A stretch of 64,000 nt of DNA from Bacilli bacterium (GCA_017470115.1 JAFUEZ010000003.1:62001-126000); one strand, 5' to 3'; numbered from the stretch's first letter, positions 21,914 through 31,744 are shown. Translations and numbers: made by a program. The notes: generated by a model not told the origin, from the letters alone.

Positions 21914-23149
21914 ATGATTGATAGGACTATTAAAGAATCAGTAATAAAAGCTATGAATAATAAGCCTGTTGTTCTTATTACTGGAGCCAGACAAGTTGGC
22001 AAGTCTACCTTGTGTGCTGAGATAAAAAAAGAATTTGGTTATGAATATGTATCCTTAGACAATCTTAGAGAAAGAGAAACTGCAACTAAAGATCCTGAAT
22101 TGTTTCTTTCTTTGCATAAATCACCTCTAATTATTGATGAAGTGCAATATGCACCTAAATTACTAGATGTTATTGAATCAATTGTTAATAAAGTTAAATT
22201 TGAGGGTGGCAATAATAAGGGAATGTATATTTTAACTGGCTCCCAAATATATAGTCTTATGGAAAATGTTTCAGAATCACTTGCTGGGCGAGTATCAATT
22301 GTAGAAATGTCTCCCCTCTCTTTAAGAGAGATTAAGGGATTGAGAGAATCACCTTTTGTCATTGATCCGTCCATTAATCAGGAAAGAAGCGCTGAGAACA
22401 AGATAGACATTAATGAGTTGTATGAACAAATAGTCAAAGGATTTTATCCAGAACTATATGATAATCCAAACTTAGAAACCGAAACATTTTATTCTGATTA
22501 TGTTAGAACATATATTGAAAGAGATGTATCCCAAATAATCAATTTAAATGACAAGTTAAAATTTCAAAAATTTATGGAAGTAATAGCATCTCTTACTGGT
22601 GAAGAGTTTGTTGGTAATAATATAGCAAAAAGCATTGGTGTATCTTTACCCACAATAGAATCGTGGTTAAGCGTTCTAGTGGCGGGTAACATTGTTTATT
22701 TGCTAGAACCCTATAACGAAAATTCAACTCTTAAAAGAGTTGTAAAACGTCCTAAATTATATTTCCTAGACACAGGGTTAGCCTCCTATTTGGCTAGGCT
22801 CAACAATAAAGATGTATTAAAAAATAGCATTTTTTCAGGCAGATTTGTTGAAACATATATTGTTAATGAAATTATCAAATCTTATAAAAACAATAACAAA
22901 AAGGCTAACTTTTATTATTATCGTGATGCCGATCAAAAGGAAATTGATTTGATTATGTTAGAGGGAGGCACACTCCATTTTATCGAGTGTAAAAGTGGCG
23001 TTTCTTATTCAAAAAAAGATGTATCAGCGTTTAGCACTCTTAAAAAGATTACAAAATATAGAGTTGGAGCTTCTGGAATTATTTGTTCAACAGACACTAT
23101 TTATTCAATTGATGAAGAAATATATGCGATACCTATTGGCGCAATCTAA
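21914..23149 (+). CDS. AAA-type ATPase with DUF4143 domain (copy A)
   Basis: A 411-residue member of the AAA_14/DUF4143 ATPases, common in accessory DNA of gut bacteria; the family's role is not established. Walker A is TGARQVGKST (about residues 25-34), Walker B PLIIDEVQYAP, and sensor-like ILTGSQIYSL follows. The C-terminal DUF4143 half has YFLDTGLASYL, GRFVETYIVNEI and a nuclease-like FYYYRDADQKEIDLIMLEG-HFIECKSG segment. A ribosome site AAAGGA precedes the ATG and a terminator follows. A second, divergent member lies at 29895; both are in the island. Confidence 0.9.
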   Translation: MIDRTIKESVIKAMNNKPVVLITGARQVGKSTLCAEIKKEFGYEYVSLDNLRERETATKDPELFLSLHKSPLIIDEVQYAPKLLDVIESIVNKVKFEGGNNKGMYILTGSQIYSLMENVSESLAGRVSIVEMSPLSLREIKGLRESPFVIDPSINQERSAENKIDINELYEQIVKGFYPELYDNPNLETETFYSDYVRTYIERDVSQIINLNDKLKFQKFMEVIASLTGEEFVGNNIAKSIGVSLPTIESWLSVLVAGNIVYLLEPYNENSTLKRVVKRPKLYFLDTGLASYLARLNNKDVLKNSIFSGRFVETYIVNEIIKSYKNNNKKANFYYYRDADQKEIDLIMLEGGTLHFIECKSGVSYSKKDVSAFSTLKKITKYRVGASGIICSTDTIYSIDEEIYAIPIGAI

Positions 23150-23160
23150 TTAAATAATAT

Positions 23161-23185
23161 ACCGAGCGTAAAATCTCGGTTTTTT
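23161..23185 (+). terminator. Terminator after DUF4143 ATPase A
   Basis: ACCGAG and CTCGGT form a perfect six-pair stem around an eight-base loop, followed by T5. Repeat R3 begins directly after it. Confidence 0.8.
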
Positions 23186-23189
23186 CTTG

Positions 23190-23378
23190 TTCGCGAATAG
23201 ACCTCAACACGACATAATACGAATAGATAAAATTGTCCAAAAGCGGATAAGTAAGTTCAGCCAAATAAATTTATTTGTCGTTGTCCAAAGTCACTTATTC
23301 AAAATTTGACAAAAAGACTTACCGAAAATAGATGAGAGCCTTACTCTGTGGTTTTTGATATAATAAGCGCATGAACGA
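23190..23378 (+). repeat. Repeat copy R3, compound, with built-in promoter
   Basis: It runs from TTCGCGAATAG through CACGACATAATACG to the start codon of the DUF4256 gene. It holds two nested TTGTCCAAA cores, the second with TCACTTATTC inserted between the palindrome arms, then a GAGAGCCTTACTCT hairpin and the extended -10. Its last 35 or so bases, including GCATGAACGA at the start codon, match R5 almost exactly. Confidence 0.75.
23356..23364 (+). promoter_or_regulatory. Extended -10 of the DUF4256 gene, predicted leaderless
   Basis: TGATATAAT lies exactly six bases before the ATG at 23371, so +1 should be the A of the ATG. There is no ribosome-binding sequence. The same arrangement is found in repeat R5. 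Confidence 0.65.
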
Positions 23379-23899
23379 TGTTTTAGAAACAATAAAAAGC
23401 AGATTTGATCAACATTTATATAGACATGAAGGCATCAAATTGGATGATGTTTTAACTAAAATCAATAATCCCAAAACACTAGCTTCAATTAAATATATGG
23501 AAGAAACTGGTGGAGAAGTAGATGTTGCTTTTATTGCACCATTAAATCTATTAATCCTTTGTGATTTTTCTAAAGAAACACCTAAAGGCAGAAGAAGTCT
23601 TTGTTATGATGAGAAGGCTAGATTAAGTAGAAAGAAAAACGCTCCTATATCTAGTGCGATAGAAGAAGCAAACAAAAACGGCATTTTATTAATGGATTTA
23701 GATATTTATAATTATTTACAAAATATCGAAGAATTTGACTTATCAACATCAAGTTGGATAAAAAACCCCAGAGAGTATTAGAAGCAAAGGTGGTGCTTTG
23801 TTTTGTGAAAAAAGATATGGCCACATTTTCTATTTTCATAATAGTGCTGATTCATATTATTCAAACCGTGGCTTTAGAGGATATATCCTTTTAAACTAA
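23371..23899 (+). pseudogene. DUF4256 family protein, broken by a one-base frameshift
   Basis: The first frame (136 codons, stop at 23779-23781) carries the DUF4256 hallmarks MEETGGEVDVAF, ETPKGRRSLCYDEKAR and FDLSTSSWIKNP. The expected C-terminal part continues in the next frame: IRSKGGALFCEKRYGHIFYF, then SYYSNRGFRG, ending in TAA at 23897-23899. Removing one T around 23776 (GAG-T-ATT-AGA) restores a full-length protein of about 175 residues. It is either a recent pseudogene or a sequencing/assembly error. The family's function is unknown. Its promoter lies in repeat R3 and a terminator follows the true end, not the early stop. Confidence 0.85.
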
Positions 23900-23921
23900 T
23901 AAATATATAGATAAAAATATT

Positions 23922-23953
23922 AAAAAGAGCCGAGTGAAATATCTCGCTTTTTT
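23922..23953 (+). terminator. Terminator after the DUF4256 gene
   Basis: CGAG and CTCG pair around TGAAATAT, extended by A-T and G-T pairs and followed by T6. Its placement after 23899 supports the full-length reading of the frameshifted gene. Confidence 0.65.
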
Positions 23954-24055
23954 GTTCGAGAATGATTATAAACACGACATAATACGAATAGATAAAATTG
24001 TCCAAAGTTGGACAAAACGACTTATCCGGCATAGATTAGGCCTCTTCGGAGGTGC
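23954..24055. repeat. Palindromic repeat copy R4
   Basis: The longest clean copy: GTTCGAGAATG, CACGACATAATACG, the perfect palindrome TTGTCCAAAGTTGGACAA at 23998-24015, ACGACTTATCC, CATAGATTAGG, and a CCTC-TTCG-GAGG tetraloop hairpin at 24041-24052. Confidence 0.8.
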
Positions 24056-24135
24056 AATTTTGTGTACTTTTCAACTTTCAAATATATTGATAGTTCAATT
24101 ATATTGTTGTATAATATATATGAAGGATTACCATT

Positions 24136-25170
24136 ATGAAGAATAAAATTGCGTTAGTTGAATCACTTATATTTACATATCAATCAAAAGAAAATACTGT
24201 TGCTTCAGTTATAGAAGATGACAATTTATGGCTTACACAAAAATCAATTGCAGATTTATTTGATTGTGAGCCTAATAACGTTAGTTATCATATTAATCAA
24301 ATCTATTCATCTAATGAATTAGATGACAAGGCAACTCATCAAATTTTTAGATTAGTTCAAATAGAAGGCAATAGGCAAATTGAAAGAAACATTAACTTTT
24401 ACTCATTAGAAGTGATTATTGCGGTTGGCTTTAGAGTTAATTCAACTAAAGCAACGGAGTTTAGAAACTGGGCAATAAGCATTCTTAAAAACTATACTAT
24501 TAAAGGATATGCCTTGGATAACGTTAGATTAGCCAACGGAGCTTATTTAACAAAGGATTATTATGATGAGCTTCTTGAAGAGATCAGACTTATACGTTTA
24601 AGCGAAAGAAGATTATATCAAAAAGTCACTGATTTATTTGTTACTGCAATTGACTATGACAATCAAGACGATAGAACGTTTGAGTTCTTTAAAACAGTAC
24701 AAAACAAATTGCATTATGCTGTTTCAGGCAATACAGCTCCTGAAATTATAAAGAATCGTGCAGATGCAACAAAAAATCATATGGGATTAAAAACTTGGAA
24801 TAATGCGCCGAAAGGAAGAATTCATAGAAGCGATGTTGTTGTAGCAAAGAACTATTTAGAAAAAGAAGAATTAACTTCGTTGTCTTTATTGGTAAGCATG
24901 TTTTTAGATTTTGGAGAAGATATGGCAAGAAGACATATTCCATTGACGATGAATGATTATATCAAGAGACTTAACATTTTACTTCAATTAAGTGGTAGGG
25001 AAGTGCTAGATAATCCTGGAAAAGTTTCGAGAGAAGCAGCAGAAAAATTTGCGTTAAGTGAATTTGAGAAATATCAAATTATTCAAGAAGAAAGACTCGT
25101 GTCTGATTACGATTTATTTATCGAACATTCAAAAATTGAAGAAATACCAGTTGTTGATAAAAAGAAATAA
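24136..25170 (+). CDS. RhuM family protein
   Basis: A 344-residue member of the RhuM (virulence-associated) family, frequent in genomic islands; its molecular role is not established. The N-terminal half has a helix-turn-helix-like segment (DNLWLTQKSIADLFDCEPNNVSYHI, about residues 30-55), then EVIIAVGFRVNSTKATEFRNWAISILKNYTIKGYALD, the most conserved block. The C-terminal half has FKTVQNKLHYAVSGNTAPEIIKNRADA and DVVVAKNYLEKEELTSLSLLVSMFLDFGE. TATAAT near 24110 and GAAGGA before the ATG give a normal leadered start. The glmS fragment begins about ten bases after its stop. Confidence 0.88.
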   Translation: MKNKIALVESLIFTYQSKENTVASVIEDDNLWLTQKSIADLFDCEPNNVSYHINQIYSSNELDDKATHQIFRLVQIEGNRQIERNINFYSLEVIIAVGFRVNSTKATEFRNWAISILKNYTIKGYALDNVRLANGAYLTKDYYDELLEEIRLIRLSERRLYQKVTDLFVTAIDYDNQDDRTFEFFKTVQNKLHYAVSGNTAPEIIKNRADATKNHMGLKTWNNAPKGRIHRSDVVVAKNYLEKEELTSLSLLVSMFLDFGEDMARRHIPLTMNDYIKRLNILLQLSGREVLDNPGKVSREAAEKFALSEFEKYQIIQEERLVSDYDLFIEHSKIEEIPVVDKKK

Positions 25171-25180
25171 TATTTGCATT

Positions 25181-25267
25181 CTCCTCTTCGCTGATTTTGT
25201 CTCTTTAGTCAAAGGGTTAAACGTTGAGAAACCAAGAAATCTTGCTAAGAACGTGACTGTCGAATAA
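25181..25267 (+). pseudogene. glmS: 3' terminal fragment of glmS
   Basis: Only the last 28 codons remain. The reading LLFADFVSLVKGLNVEKP followed by RNLAKNVTVE and a stop matches the C-terminus of glucosamine-6-phosphate synthase, where the (D/E)xPRNLAKSVTVE ending is almost invariant. The rest of the gene is absent; the RhuM gene abuts the break. Like pyrG downstream it uses more G/C-ending codons than its neighbours, which suggests that both arrived together on one foreign fragment. Confidence 0.8.
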
Positions 25268-25292
25268 AATATTAGATATATTTATATCTTGA

Positions 25293-26909
<1,617 letters not shown>

Positions 26910-26910
26910 T

Positions 26911-26935
26911 AACCTCAGAAACGTGAGGTTTTTTT
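26911..26935 (+). terminator. Terminator after pyrG
   Basis: AACCTCA and TGAGGTT form a perfect seven-pair stem around a six-base loop, followed by more Ts. Repeat R5 begins at once afterwards. Confidence 0.85.
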
Positions 26936-26936
26936 A

Positions 26937-27077
26937 TTCGCGAATGTTTATAAACACGACATAAAACGAATAGATAAAATTGTCCAAAGTCACTTATTCA
27001 AAATTGGACAAAATGACTCACCTAAAATAGATGAGAGCCTTACTCTGTGGTTTTTGATATAATAATTGCATGAACGA
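26937..27077 (+). repeat. Palindromic repeat copy R5 with built-in promoter
   Basis: It has the same order as R3: TTCGCGAATG, CACGACATAAAACG, TTGTCCAAAG with TCACTTATTC inserted before TTGGACAAAA, ATAGATGAGAGCC, CTCTGTGG, then the extended -10, and GCATGAACGA covering the start codon of the acetyltransferase gene. Confidence 0.78.
27055..27063 (+). promoter_or_regulatory. Extended -10 of the acetyltransferase gene, predicted leaderless
   Basis: TGATATAAT ends six bases before the ATG at 27070, giving a predicted +1 on the start codon. No Shine-Dalgarno sequence is present. It is the same promoter as at 23356, carried on the repeat. Confidence 0.65.
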
Positions 27078-27696
27078 AAAAGAAAAAATGCTTAAAGGGC
27101 AAATATATGACCCTGCAAACGAAGAATTGGCTAAACTTAGAGCAAAGGCTCATAAACTATGTTTAAAATATAACAATACAGTAGAAGAAGAGACCGAACA
27201 GAGACAAGAGATACTTAGAGAAATGGGGATAAAACTCGGCTCAAATATCTATTTACAAGGTCCAATTTATTTTGATTATGGGTGTTTTATTGAGATTGGA
27301 GATAATTCTTATGCCAATTTCAATCTAACTATTTTGGATACATGCCCTGTAAAAATAGGAAAGAATGTATTTATTGGTACAGGAGTGAGTATCGTAACAC
27401 CTCTGCATCCTCTTAGATATCAAGAAAGAAATATTTTCTTAAGTGATAAAGGCTACTACACAGACAATGAGTATGGTAAACCAATTACAATTGAAGATAA
27501 TTGTTGGATTGCATCTAATGTCACAATTTGTGGTGGAGTAACAATTGGCGAAGGATCAGTTATTGGAGCGGGATCTGTAGTTGTTAAATCGATTCCAAAA
27601 AATTCTTTCGCAGCAGGCAATCCTTGTCATGTTATCCGTGAAATAACTGAAAAAGATTCGGTTTTTAAGAAGCAAAATCAAGAAGCCGATAAGTGA
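27070..27696 (+). CDS. Maltose/galactoside O-acetyltransferase-like protein
   Basis: A 208-residue hexapeptide-repeat acyltransferase of the LacA/Maa/NodL group, forming a trimer with acetyl-CoA bound between left-handed beta-helices. The N-terminal maltose-acetyltransferase cap is MLKGQIYDPANEELAKLRAKAHKLCLKYN. The helix includes FDYGCFIEIGDNSYANFNLTILD, IGKNVFIGTGVSIVTPLHPL with the catalytic histidine, and IGEGSVIGAGSVVVKSIPKNSFAAGNPCHVIR. The substrate sugar cannot be told from sequence. It stands alone between repeat R5 and a terminator, as one cassette-like unit. Confidence 0.9.
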   Translation: MNEKEKMLKGQIYDPANEELAKLRAKAHKLCLKYNNTVEEETEQRQEILREMGIKLGSNIYLQGPIYFDYGCFIEIGDNSYANFNLTILDTCPVKIGKNVFIGTGVSIVTPLHPLRYQERNIFLSDKGYYTDNEYGKPITIEDNCWIASNVTICGGVTIGEGSVIGAGSVVVKSIPKNSFAAGNPCHVIREITEKDSVFKKQNQEADK

Positions 27697-27719
27697 GTTC
27701 TGCAAAGTGCAAAATGTTT

Positions 27720-27746
27720 AAAAAAGGTTGACCTTTTTCTTTTTTA
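27720..27746 (+). terminator. Terminator after the acetyltransferase gene
   Basis: AAAAAGG and CCTTTTT pair around TTGA, followed by CTTTTTT. Confidence 0.75.
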
Positions 27747-27857
27747 AATAATGATTTACCAAAATAAGATAAAACATGCAAATTTATCTATTTTTAATAC
27801 TATTTCTTGATTTAGTTATTAAATATTTTTTATATTAAATTAAAGGTAGGGAACCAT

Positions 27858-29600
27858 ATGAAAATAAAGAATTTATTATTGAGTGGATTATTTTCTATAT
27901 TTTTAAGTTTAACTATTTCTTGTGGAACAAACTCTAAAGAAGAAACTAAATGGAATATTTCTAAAGATGAAACAAGTGAAGTAATCGCTGAACTTATTAA
28001 AAAAGATAATTTTTATAAACTTAAAATAAGTGGTAAAGGAGAGATTAAAGATTTTAATAATCCAGCAGATGTACCTTGGAATTTACATAAAAATGAGATT
28101 AAAGATGTCGATATTAGGCATGGAATTACTTCAATTGGTAAAAATTCACTTATCTCTGTTAAGCCAAAATATATAATGATACCTACTTCGATTAAAAATG
28201 TTGAAACAAATTGTATTAATGATGAAACAGCCATATTAATTGATGATGATGAATTTATAGCTAATGATAGGCTGCATAATCTTTATTATTATGAAGAAGA
28301 AATCAATTATGATAACGACATTTATTGGCAAAGTGATAAAACAGGCGGGAATATTATAAGTAATGATTATACATTCGATTATAGAAAAGGTTATCGGAAT
28401 TTTGGTGAATCTGAAGAACCAACAATCGTTAAAAAAACTAAGATTTTATTTATAGGTAATTCTTTTACATATCGTAATGGAGTTGTTGAATATAGTAGTG
28501 GAATCCCTGGTATTTTTAATAATATTGCCGAAGATTTAGGTGAATGTGTTGAAACATATTCAATTACAGGACCAGGATGGTATTTAGATAGTCATGCAAA
28601 TGCAAATGATACATGTGGTAAACAAGTAGATAAAATTTTAAATGCATGTGATGATTTTGATTATGTAGTTTTACAAGAACAAAGTATGTGTCCTTTTCAA
28701 AATTACACAAGATTTTTAAATGGAGTTAAAGCATTACAACAAAAAATAAATAATACTCAAAAAAATGCTCAAATTGTTTTATATGAGACATGGGGTTCTC
28801 CATATTCAGCAAATGAAATAGGAAAAACAATTCCAGAAATGGAAAAGATGTTAAGAGATGCATATAATAAAGCAGCTTTAGAATGCAATATCGATTTAGT
28901 TTCTCCAGTTGGAAAAGCATTTACAAAAGTATATTCAGAAAATCCAGAAATTTATCTTTGGGCAAGTGATAATAGACATCAAGGATATACTGGTGCATAT
29001 TTAAGTGCTTGTGTCCATGTATCAAATATTTTTGGTTTAGATGTTAGAGAAACATCATTTAAAGGTGAAAGTAAATATAGCGCTCCAACTTTGAAAGATT
29101 CTATATATGAAACTTTAAAAGAAGCAGCATATAAAATAGTTATTGAAGAAGAAGACAAAGATTATGTAGGACCTACAATTCCTGAAAAAGAAATTAATGA
29201 AAAAGAAGTTAATATTGCTTGTTGGGGAAGGTTCATGAAAGAAGCAAAATTTAACGAGTTAATTGATGATTTTATTTTATATCTTGATAAGAATAATATC
29301 GATTATGATGCAATTAATAAAAAATATTATATAGGCGCTACGACTAGTGATCCATATTATTATATTGCTAATTTTTCTAGTAAAATTGTAGCTGATGGGG
29401 GAGCTAACATTATTCTTCCATGCGCTGATAATTTTAATGCAAATCAATCAAATATTGCAGTTACAAAACTTCAAGAAATTAATGTATACGGACAAACCAA
29501 TAGAAGAGTTGGTATTGTTGAAGAATATGCATTAACTTCTGCGTTTTTAGATTATGTTAAGACAGAAAGTGGTATAAAAATTTTGGCCAAGGCCGATTAA
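27858..29600 (+). CDS. Secreted lipoprotein with LRR_5-like and DUF4886 (SGNH-type) domains
   Basis: A 580-residue surface lipoprotein: signal peptide with lipobox TISCG (Cys about 22), then a short region like BspA leucine-rich repeats (HGITSIGKNSLISVKPKYIMIPTSIKNVE, about 90-125). The DUF4886 domain starts near residue 195 with KILFIGNSFTYRNGVV, which contains a block I GNS serine, followed by DYVVLQEQS and, downstream, ASDNRHQGYTGAYLSACV with a candidate catalytic histidine. The C-terminal part (about 430-580) is of unknown type. Family members are presumed carbohydrate esterases. Strong A/T bias even by local standards fits accessory DNA. Confidence 0.75.
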   Translation: MKIKNLLLSGLFSIFLSLTISCGTNSKEETKWNISKDETSEVIAELIKKDNFYKLKISGKGEIKDFNNPADVPWNLHKNEIKDVDIRHGITSIGKNSLISVKPKYIMIPTSIKNVETNCINDETAILIDDDEFIANDRLHNLYYYEEEINYDNDIYWQSDKTGGNIISNDYTFDYRKGYRNFGESEEPTIVKKTKILFIGNSFTYRNGVVEYSSGIPGIFNNIAEDLGECVETYSITGPGWYLDSHANANDTCGKQVDKILNACDDFDYVVLQEQSMCPFQNYTRFLNGVKALQQKINNTQKNAQIVLYETWGSPYSANEIGKTIPEMEKMLRDAYNKAALECNIDLVSPVGKAFTKVYSENPEIYLWASDNRHQGYTGAYLSACVHVSNIFGLDVRETSFKGESKYSAPTLKDSIYETLKEAAYKIVIEEEDKDYVGPTIPEKEINEKEVNIACWGRFMKEAKFNELIDDFILYLDKNNIDYDAINKKYYIGATTSDPYYYIANFSSKIVADGGANIILPCADNFNANQSNIAVTKLQEINVYGQTNRRVGIVEEYALTSAFLDYVKTESGIKILAKAD

Positions 29601-29800
29601 ACATAAAAAGAAATAAAAATCTTAATTACTACATTATCAGTTTTTGGTGTTTTAGCTTCTTCATTAGGCTTATGTTTTTATTTTTCTTTTGCTTCATAGA
29701 TATCATGGTAAAGAAATAATTGATGAATTCAATTATCTAAAAATGCGTCTATACGCAAAAATAGTTACTAACACACTCCTTTTCATGTTTTCCTCTCAAT
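29601..29800 (+). other. Intergenic stretch with a possible decayed coding remnant
   Basis: Between the DUF4886 lipoprotein and ATPase B there are 294 bases. One frame reads ILITTLSVFGVLASSLGLCFYFSF before a stop, and another continues HRYHGKEIIDEFNYLKMRL. Together they look like a broken membrane-protein remnant, but chance is possible in such AT-rich DNA. The rest holds the operator repeats described separately. Confidence 0.3.
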
Positions 29801-29880
29801 ACTGCGTAATTGCAGAAAATTTACAAAATTACTTTGCGTAATTGCAGTAATCTAGGTATAATTAAAGTGCGTAAATGCAG
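29744..29880 (+). promoter_or_regulatory. Operator array and promoter of DUF4143 ATPase B
   Basis: GCGTAATTGCAG occurs at 29804 and 29836 and GCGTAAATGCAG at 29869, spaced 32 and 33 bases; a related palindrome TGCGTCTATACGCA is at 29744-29757. A promoter is embedded: TTGCGT (29834-29839) overlaps the second copy and TATAAT (29857-29862) follows after exactly 17 bases, placing +1 at the third copy. This is the layout of a repressor-controlled, probably autoregulated, promoter. Confidence 0.65.
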
Positions 29881-29894
29881 TCAAGAGGTGTGTT

Positions 29895-31256
29895 ATGATT
29901 TTTAAAAGGAAAATATACGACAAACTTTTAGAATGGAAAAACAAATCAAACGGGAAAAAAGCTATTTTAATTGAGGGGGCAAGAAGAATTGGCAAATCAA
30001 CTATTGCTGAAGAATTTGGGAAAAATAATTATAGAAGCTATGTTTTAATTGATTTTTCTAAGGCTTCACCCTCTATAAAAGAGGGATTTAATAGTTTTTT
30101 GAATGATTTAGATTCATTATTTATGATGATATCTCTTGAATATGGTGTAACTTTATACAAAAGAGATTCCTTATTGATTTTTGATGAAGTGCAATGTTTT
30201 CCAAGGGCACGTGAAGCGATTAAGCACCTAGTAAAAGATGGAAGATACGACTATATCGAAACCGGCTCGTTAATATCAATAAGAGAAAATACAAAAGATA
30301 TTTTAATTCCTTCTGAAGAAAAATCTATCCAAATGTACCCTATGGATTTCGAGGAATTTGCGTGGGTACTTGGTGAGGAAAGAATAATAGAATATATTAA
30401 GGAATGCTTTATTAATACAAAGCCATTGCTTGATCCTCTACATAAAAAAGCGATGTTTCTATTTAAACAATATCTCCTTGTTGGTGGTATGCCAAAAGTT
30501 GTAAGTTCATTTATTGATGATAACAAGCAATTTGAAAGTTGTGATGAAGAAAAGAGAGAAATTTTAAAGACATATCGAAATGACATTATGAAGATAGATC
30601 AAAATTATCAATCAAAAGTACTGTCTATATATGATAGGATTCCTGGATTTTTATCATCGCATGAAAAAAGAGTTAAAATTAATTCGTTCGATACCAACAA
30701 TAGGGCTATTGCATATGAAGAAACATTTTTCTGGCTAGCTGATTCGATGATTTGCAATGAATGTTTTTCTTGTAATGATCCTAATGTCGGCTTATCTTTA
30801 ACGGAAGATAGAACATATATTAAATGCTATTTGAATGACACTGGTCTCCTATTTTCCCACGCTTTTGATGAATTTCCTGCAATCGCAAAAAAAATATATG
30901 CTGCAATTTTTCAAGATAAGCTTTCAGTTAATAAAGGAATGCTTTTTGAAAATGTAGTGGCACAAATGCTTGTTGCAGCAGGACATAAATTGTATTTTTA
31001 TAACCACTATAATAGTGAAATGCATAGAAATGACATGGAAATAGATTTTATTATAATAAGTGGGGATAAAACAAATGTTAAGATTTCTCCAATAGAAGTA
31101 AAGTCTTCAAAAAAATATACTACAAGTTCATTAGAAAAATTCAATTTGGTTTTCAAAAAAAGAATCACTAATTCTTATATAATTCACCCCAAAAACTTAT
31201 CAATCAGAGATGATGGAGTGGTTTGTATTCCTGTATATATGACATTCTGTTTATAG
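29895..31256 (+). CDS. AAA-type ATPase with DUF4143-like domain (copy B)
   Basis: A 453-residue relative of the ATPase at 21914 but clearly divergent and longer. Walker A is EGARRIGKST (about residues 26-35), Walker B LLIFDEVQCFPRAREAI, followed by YIETGSLISIRE. The C-terminal half has CYLNDTGLLFSHAF, KGMLFENVVAQMLVAAG and a nuclease-like MEIDFIIISG-SPIEVKSSKKYTTSS segment (D-x-D and E-x-K). Ribosome site AAGAGGTG precedes the ATG. Three GCGTAAWTGCAG sites surround its promoter. A terminator at 31265 follows. Confidence 0.88.
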   Translation: MIFKRKIYDKLLEWKNKSNGKKAILIEGARRIGKSTIAEEFGKNNYRSYVLIDFSKASPSIKEGFNSFLNDLDSLFMMISLEYGVTLYKRDSLLIFDEVQCFPRAREAIKHLVKDGRYDYIETGSLISIRENTKDILIPSEEKSIQMYPMDFEEFAWVLGEERIIEYIKECFINTKPLLDPLHKKAMFLFKQYLLVGGMPKVVSSFIDDNKQFESCDEEKREILKTYRNDIMKIDQNYQSKVLSIYDRIPGFLSSHEKRVKINSFDTNNRAIAYEETFFWLADSMICNECFSCNDPNVGLSLTEDRTYIKCYLNDTGLLFSHAFDEFPAIAKKIYAAIFQDKLSVNKGMLFENVVAQMLVAAGHKLYFYNHYNSEMHRNDMEIDFIIISGDKTNVKISPIEVKSSKKYTTSSLEKFNLVFKKRITNSYIIHPKNLSIRDDGVVCIPVYMTFCL

Positions 31257-31264
31257 CATTTAAT

Positions 31265-31293
31265 GCGCCAAGGATTATATCCAAGGCGTTTTT
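31265..31293 (+). terminator. Terminator after DUF4143 ATPase B
   Basis: CGCC/GGCG and GGAT/ATCC stems flank a symmetric AA/AA internal loop and are followed by T5. Confidence 0.75.
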
Positions 31294-31304
31294 CTTTGCC
31301 AATA

Positions 31305-31376
31305 CGAAAAAAACACCCTGTTTGGATTCTAGGAAGTTATCGTTCTTACGAAACCTGCTCATTAGAGGTGTTTATT
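31305..31376 (-). ncRNA. Candidate structured small RNA or terminator, unknown family
   Basis: On the minus strand AAACACC (31373-31367) pairs with GGTGTTT (31317-31311), followed by a run of seven Ts. Inside lies a second hairpin at 31354-31336: GTT and TCGT pair with ACGA and AAC around AAGA, with one bulged T. The two-stem fold with a terminal U-tract suggests a short transcript or a terminator read from the right. No RNA family is recognised. Confidence 0.35.
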
Positions 31377-31736
31377 TAGGGATTTTTTCTTGAACGTACT
31401 TTATTACCTATTTTTAATTGCGCTTTTTTGATATTTTACCATTATATTGTTTGCGCTTTTTTGATATTTCAAGTAAGTGTGGCACAATCGTATATAATCC
31501 CTGATACAAATCGGGTATTTTATTTTTCAATATAAGCTTTTTTATATGAATATAAAAAGAAATGTAGTTATATTTCCCAAAATCAAAAATTGTTTAAAAT
31601 TGGGAATTAATATTTAATGTAGTCGAGGACAAAACTCCGTGAGGGTGGACATTGTATCAAAACGGGTAAACCTTTCCAGATAATAGTGACATGTTTGATT
31701 AATGGATGAAATATGCATCATACTAAAGATCTTAAT
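31377..31736. other. Gene-free stretch in the right part of the island
   Basis: No convincing coding sequence exists between 31257 and 31949. This part holds a 19-base direct repeat (TTGCGCTTTTTTGATATTT at 31418 and 31451) and unique AT-rich DNA. A segment AGTCGAGGACAAAACTCC with GTGAGGGTGGAC near 31620-31655 is less AT-rich than its surroundings and may be an insertion-element remnant. Confidence 0.5.
31418..31469. repeat. Two direct copies of a 19-base sequence
   Basis: TTGCGCTTTTTTGATATTT is found at 31418-31436 and 31451-31469, a period of 33 bases, identical in both copies. It looks like the sub-terminal repeats of a transposable element, but no element is attached. Confidence 0.7.
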
Positions 31737-31744
31737 AGTAAAAC

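Noticed and set aside
23371-23899. Programmed +1 frameshift producing full-length DUF4256
   Set aside because: The slip would need tRNA-Tyr to move from TAT to ATT, a poor re-pairing, and no stimulatory structure or upstream Shine-Dalgarno-like signal is evident.
25058-25267. Independent 69-residue protein
   Set aside because: Its first 40 residues are an out-of-frame shadow of RhuM; only the end is meaningful, as the glmS tail.
29744-29880. CRISPR array (three GCGTAAWTGCAG repeats at 32-33 bases)
   Set aside because: The units are too short and too few, the spacers contain promoter elements, and there are no cas genes.
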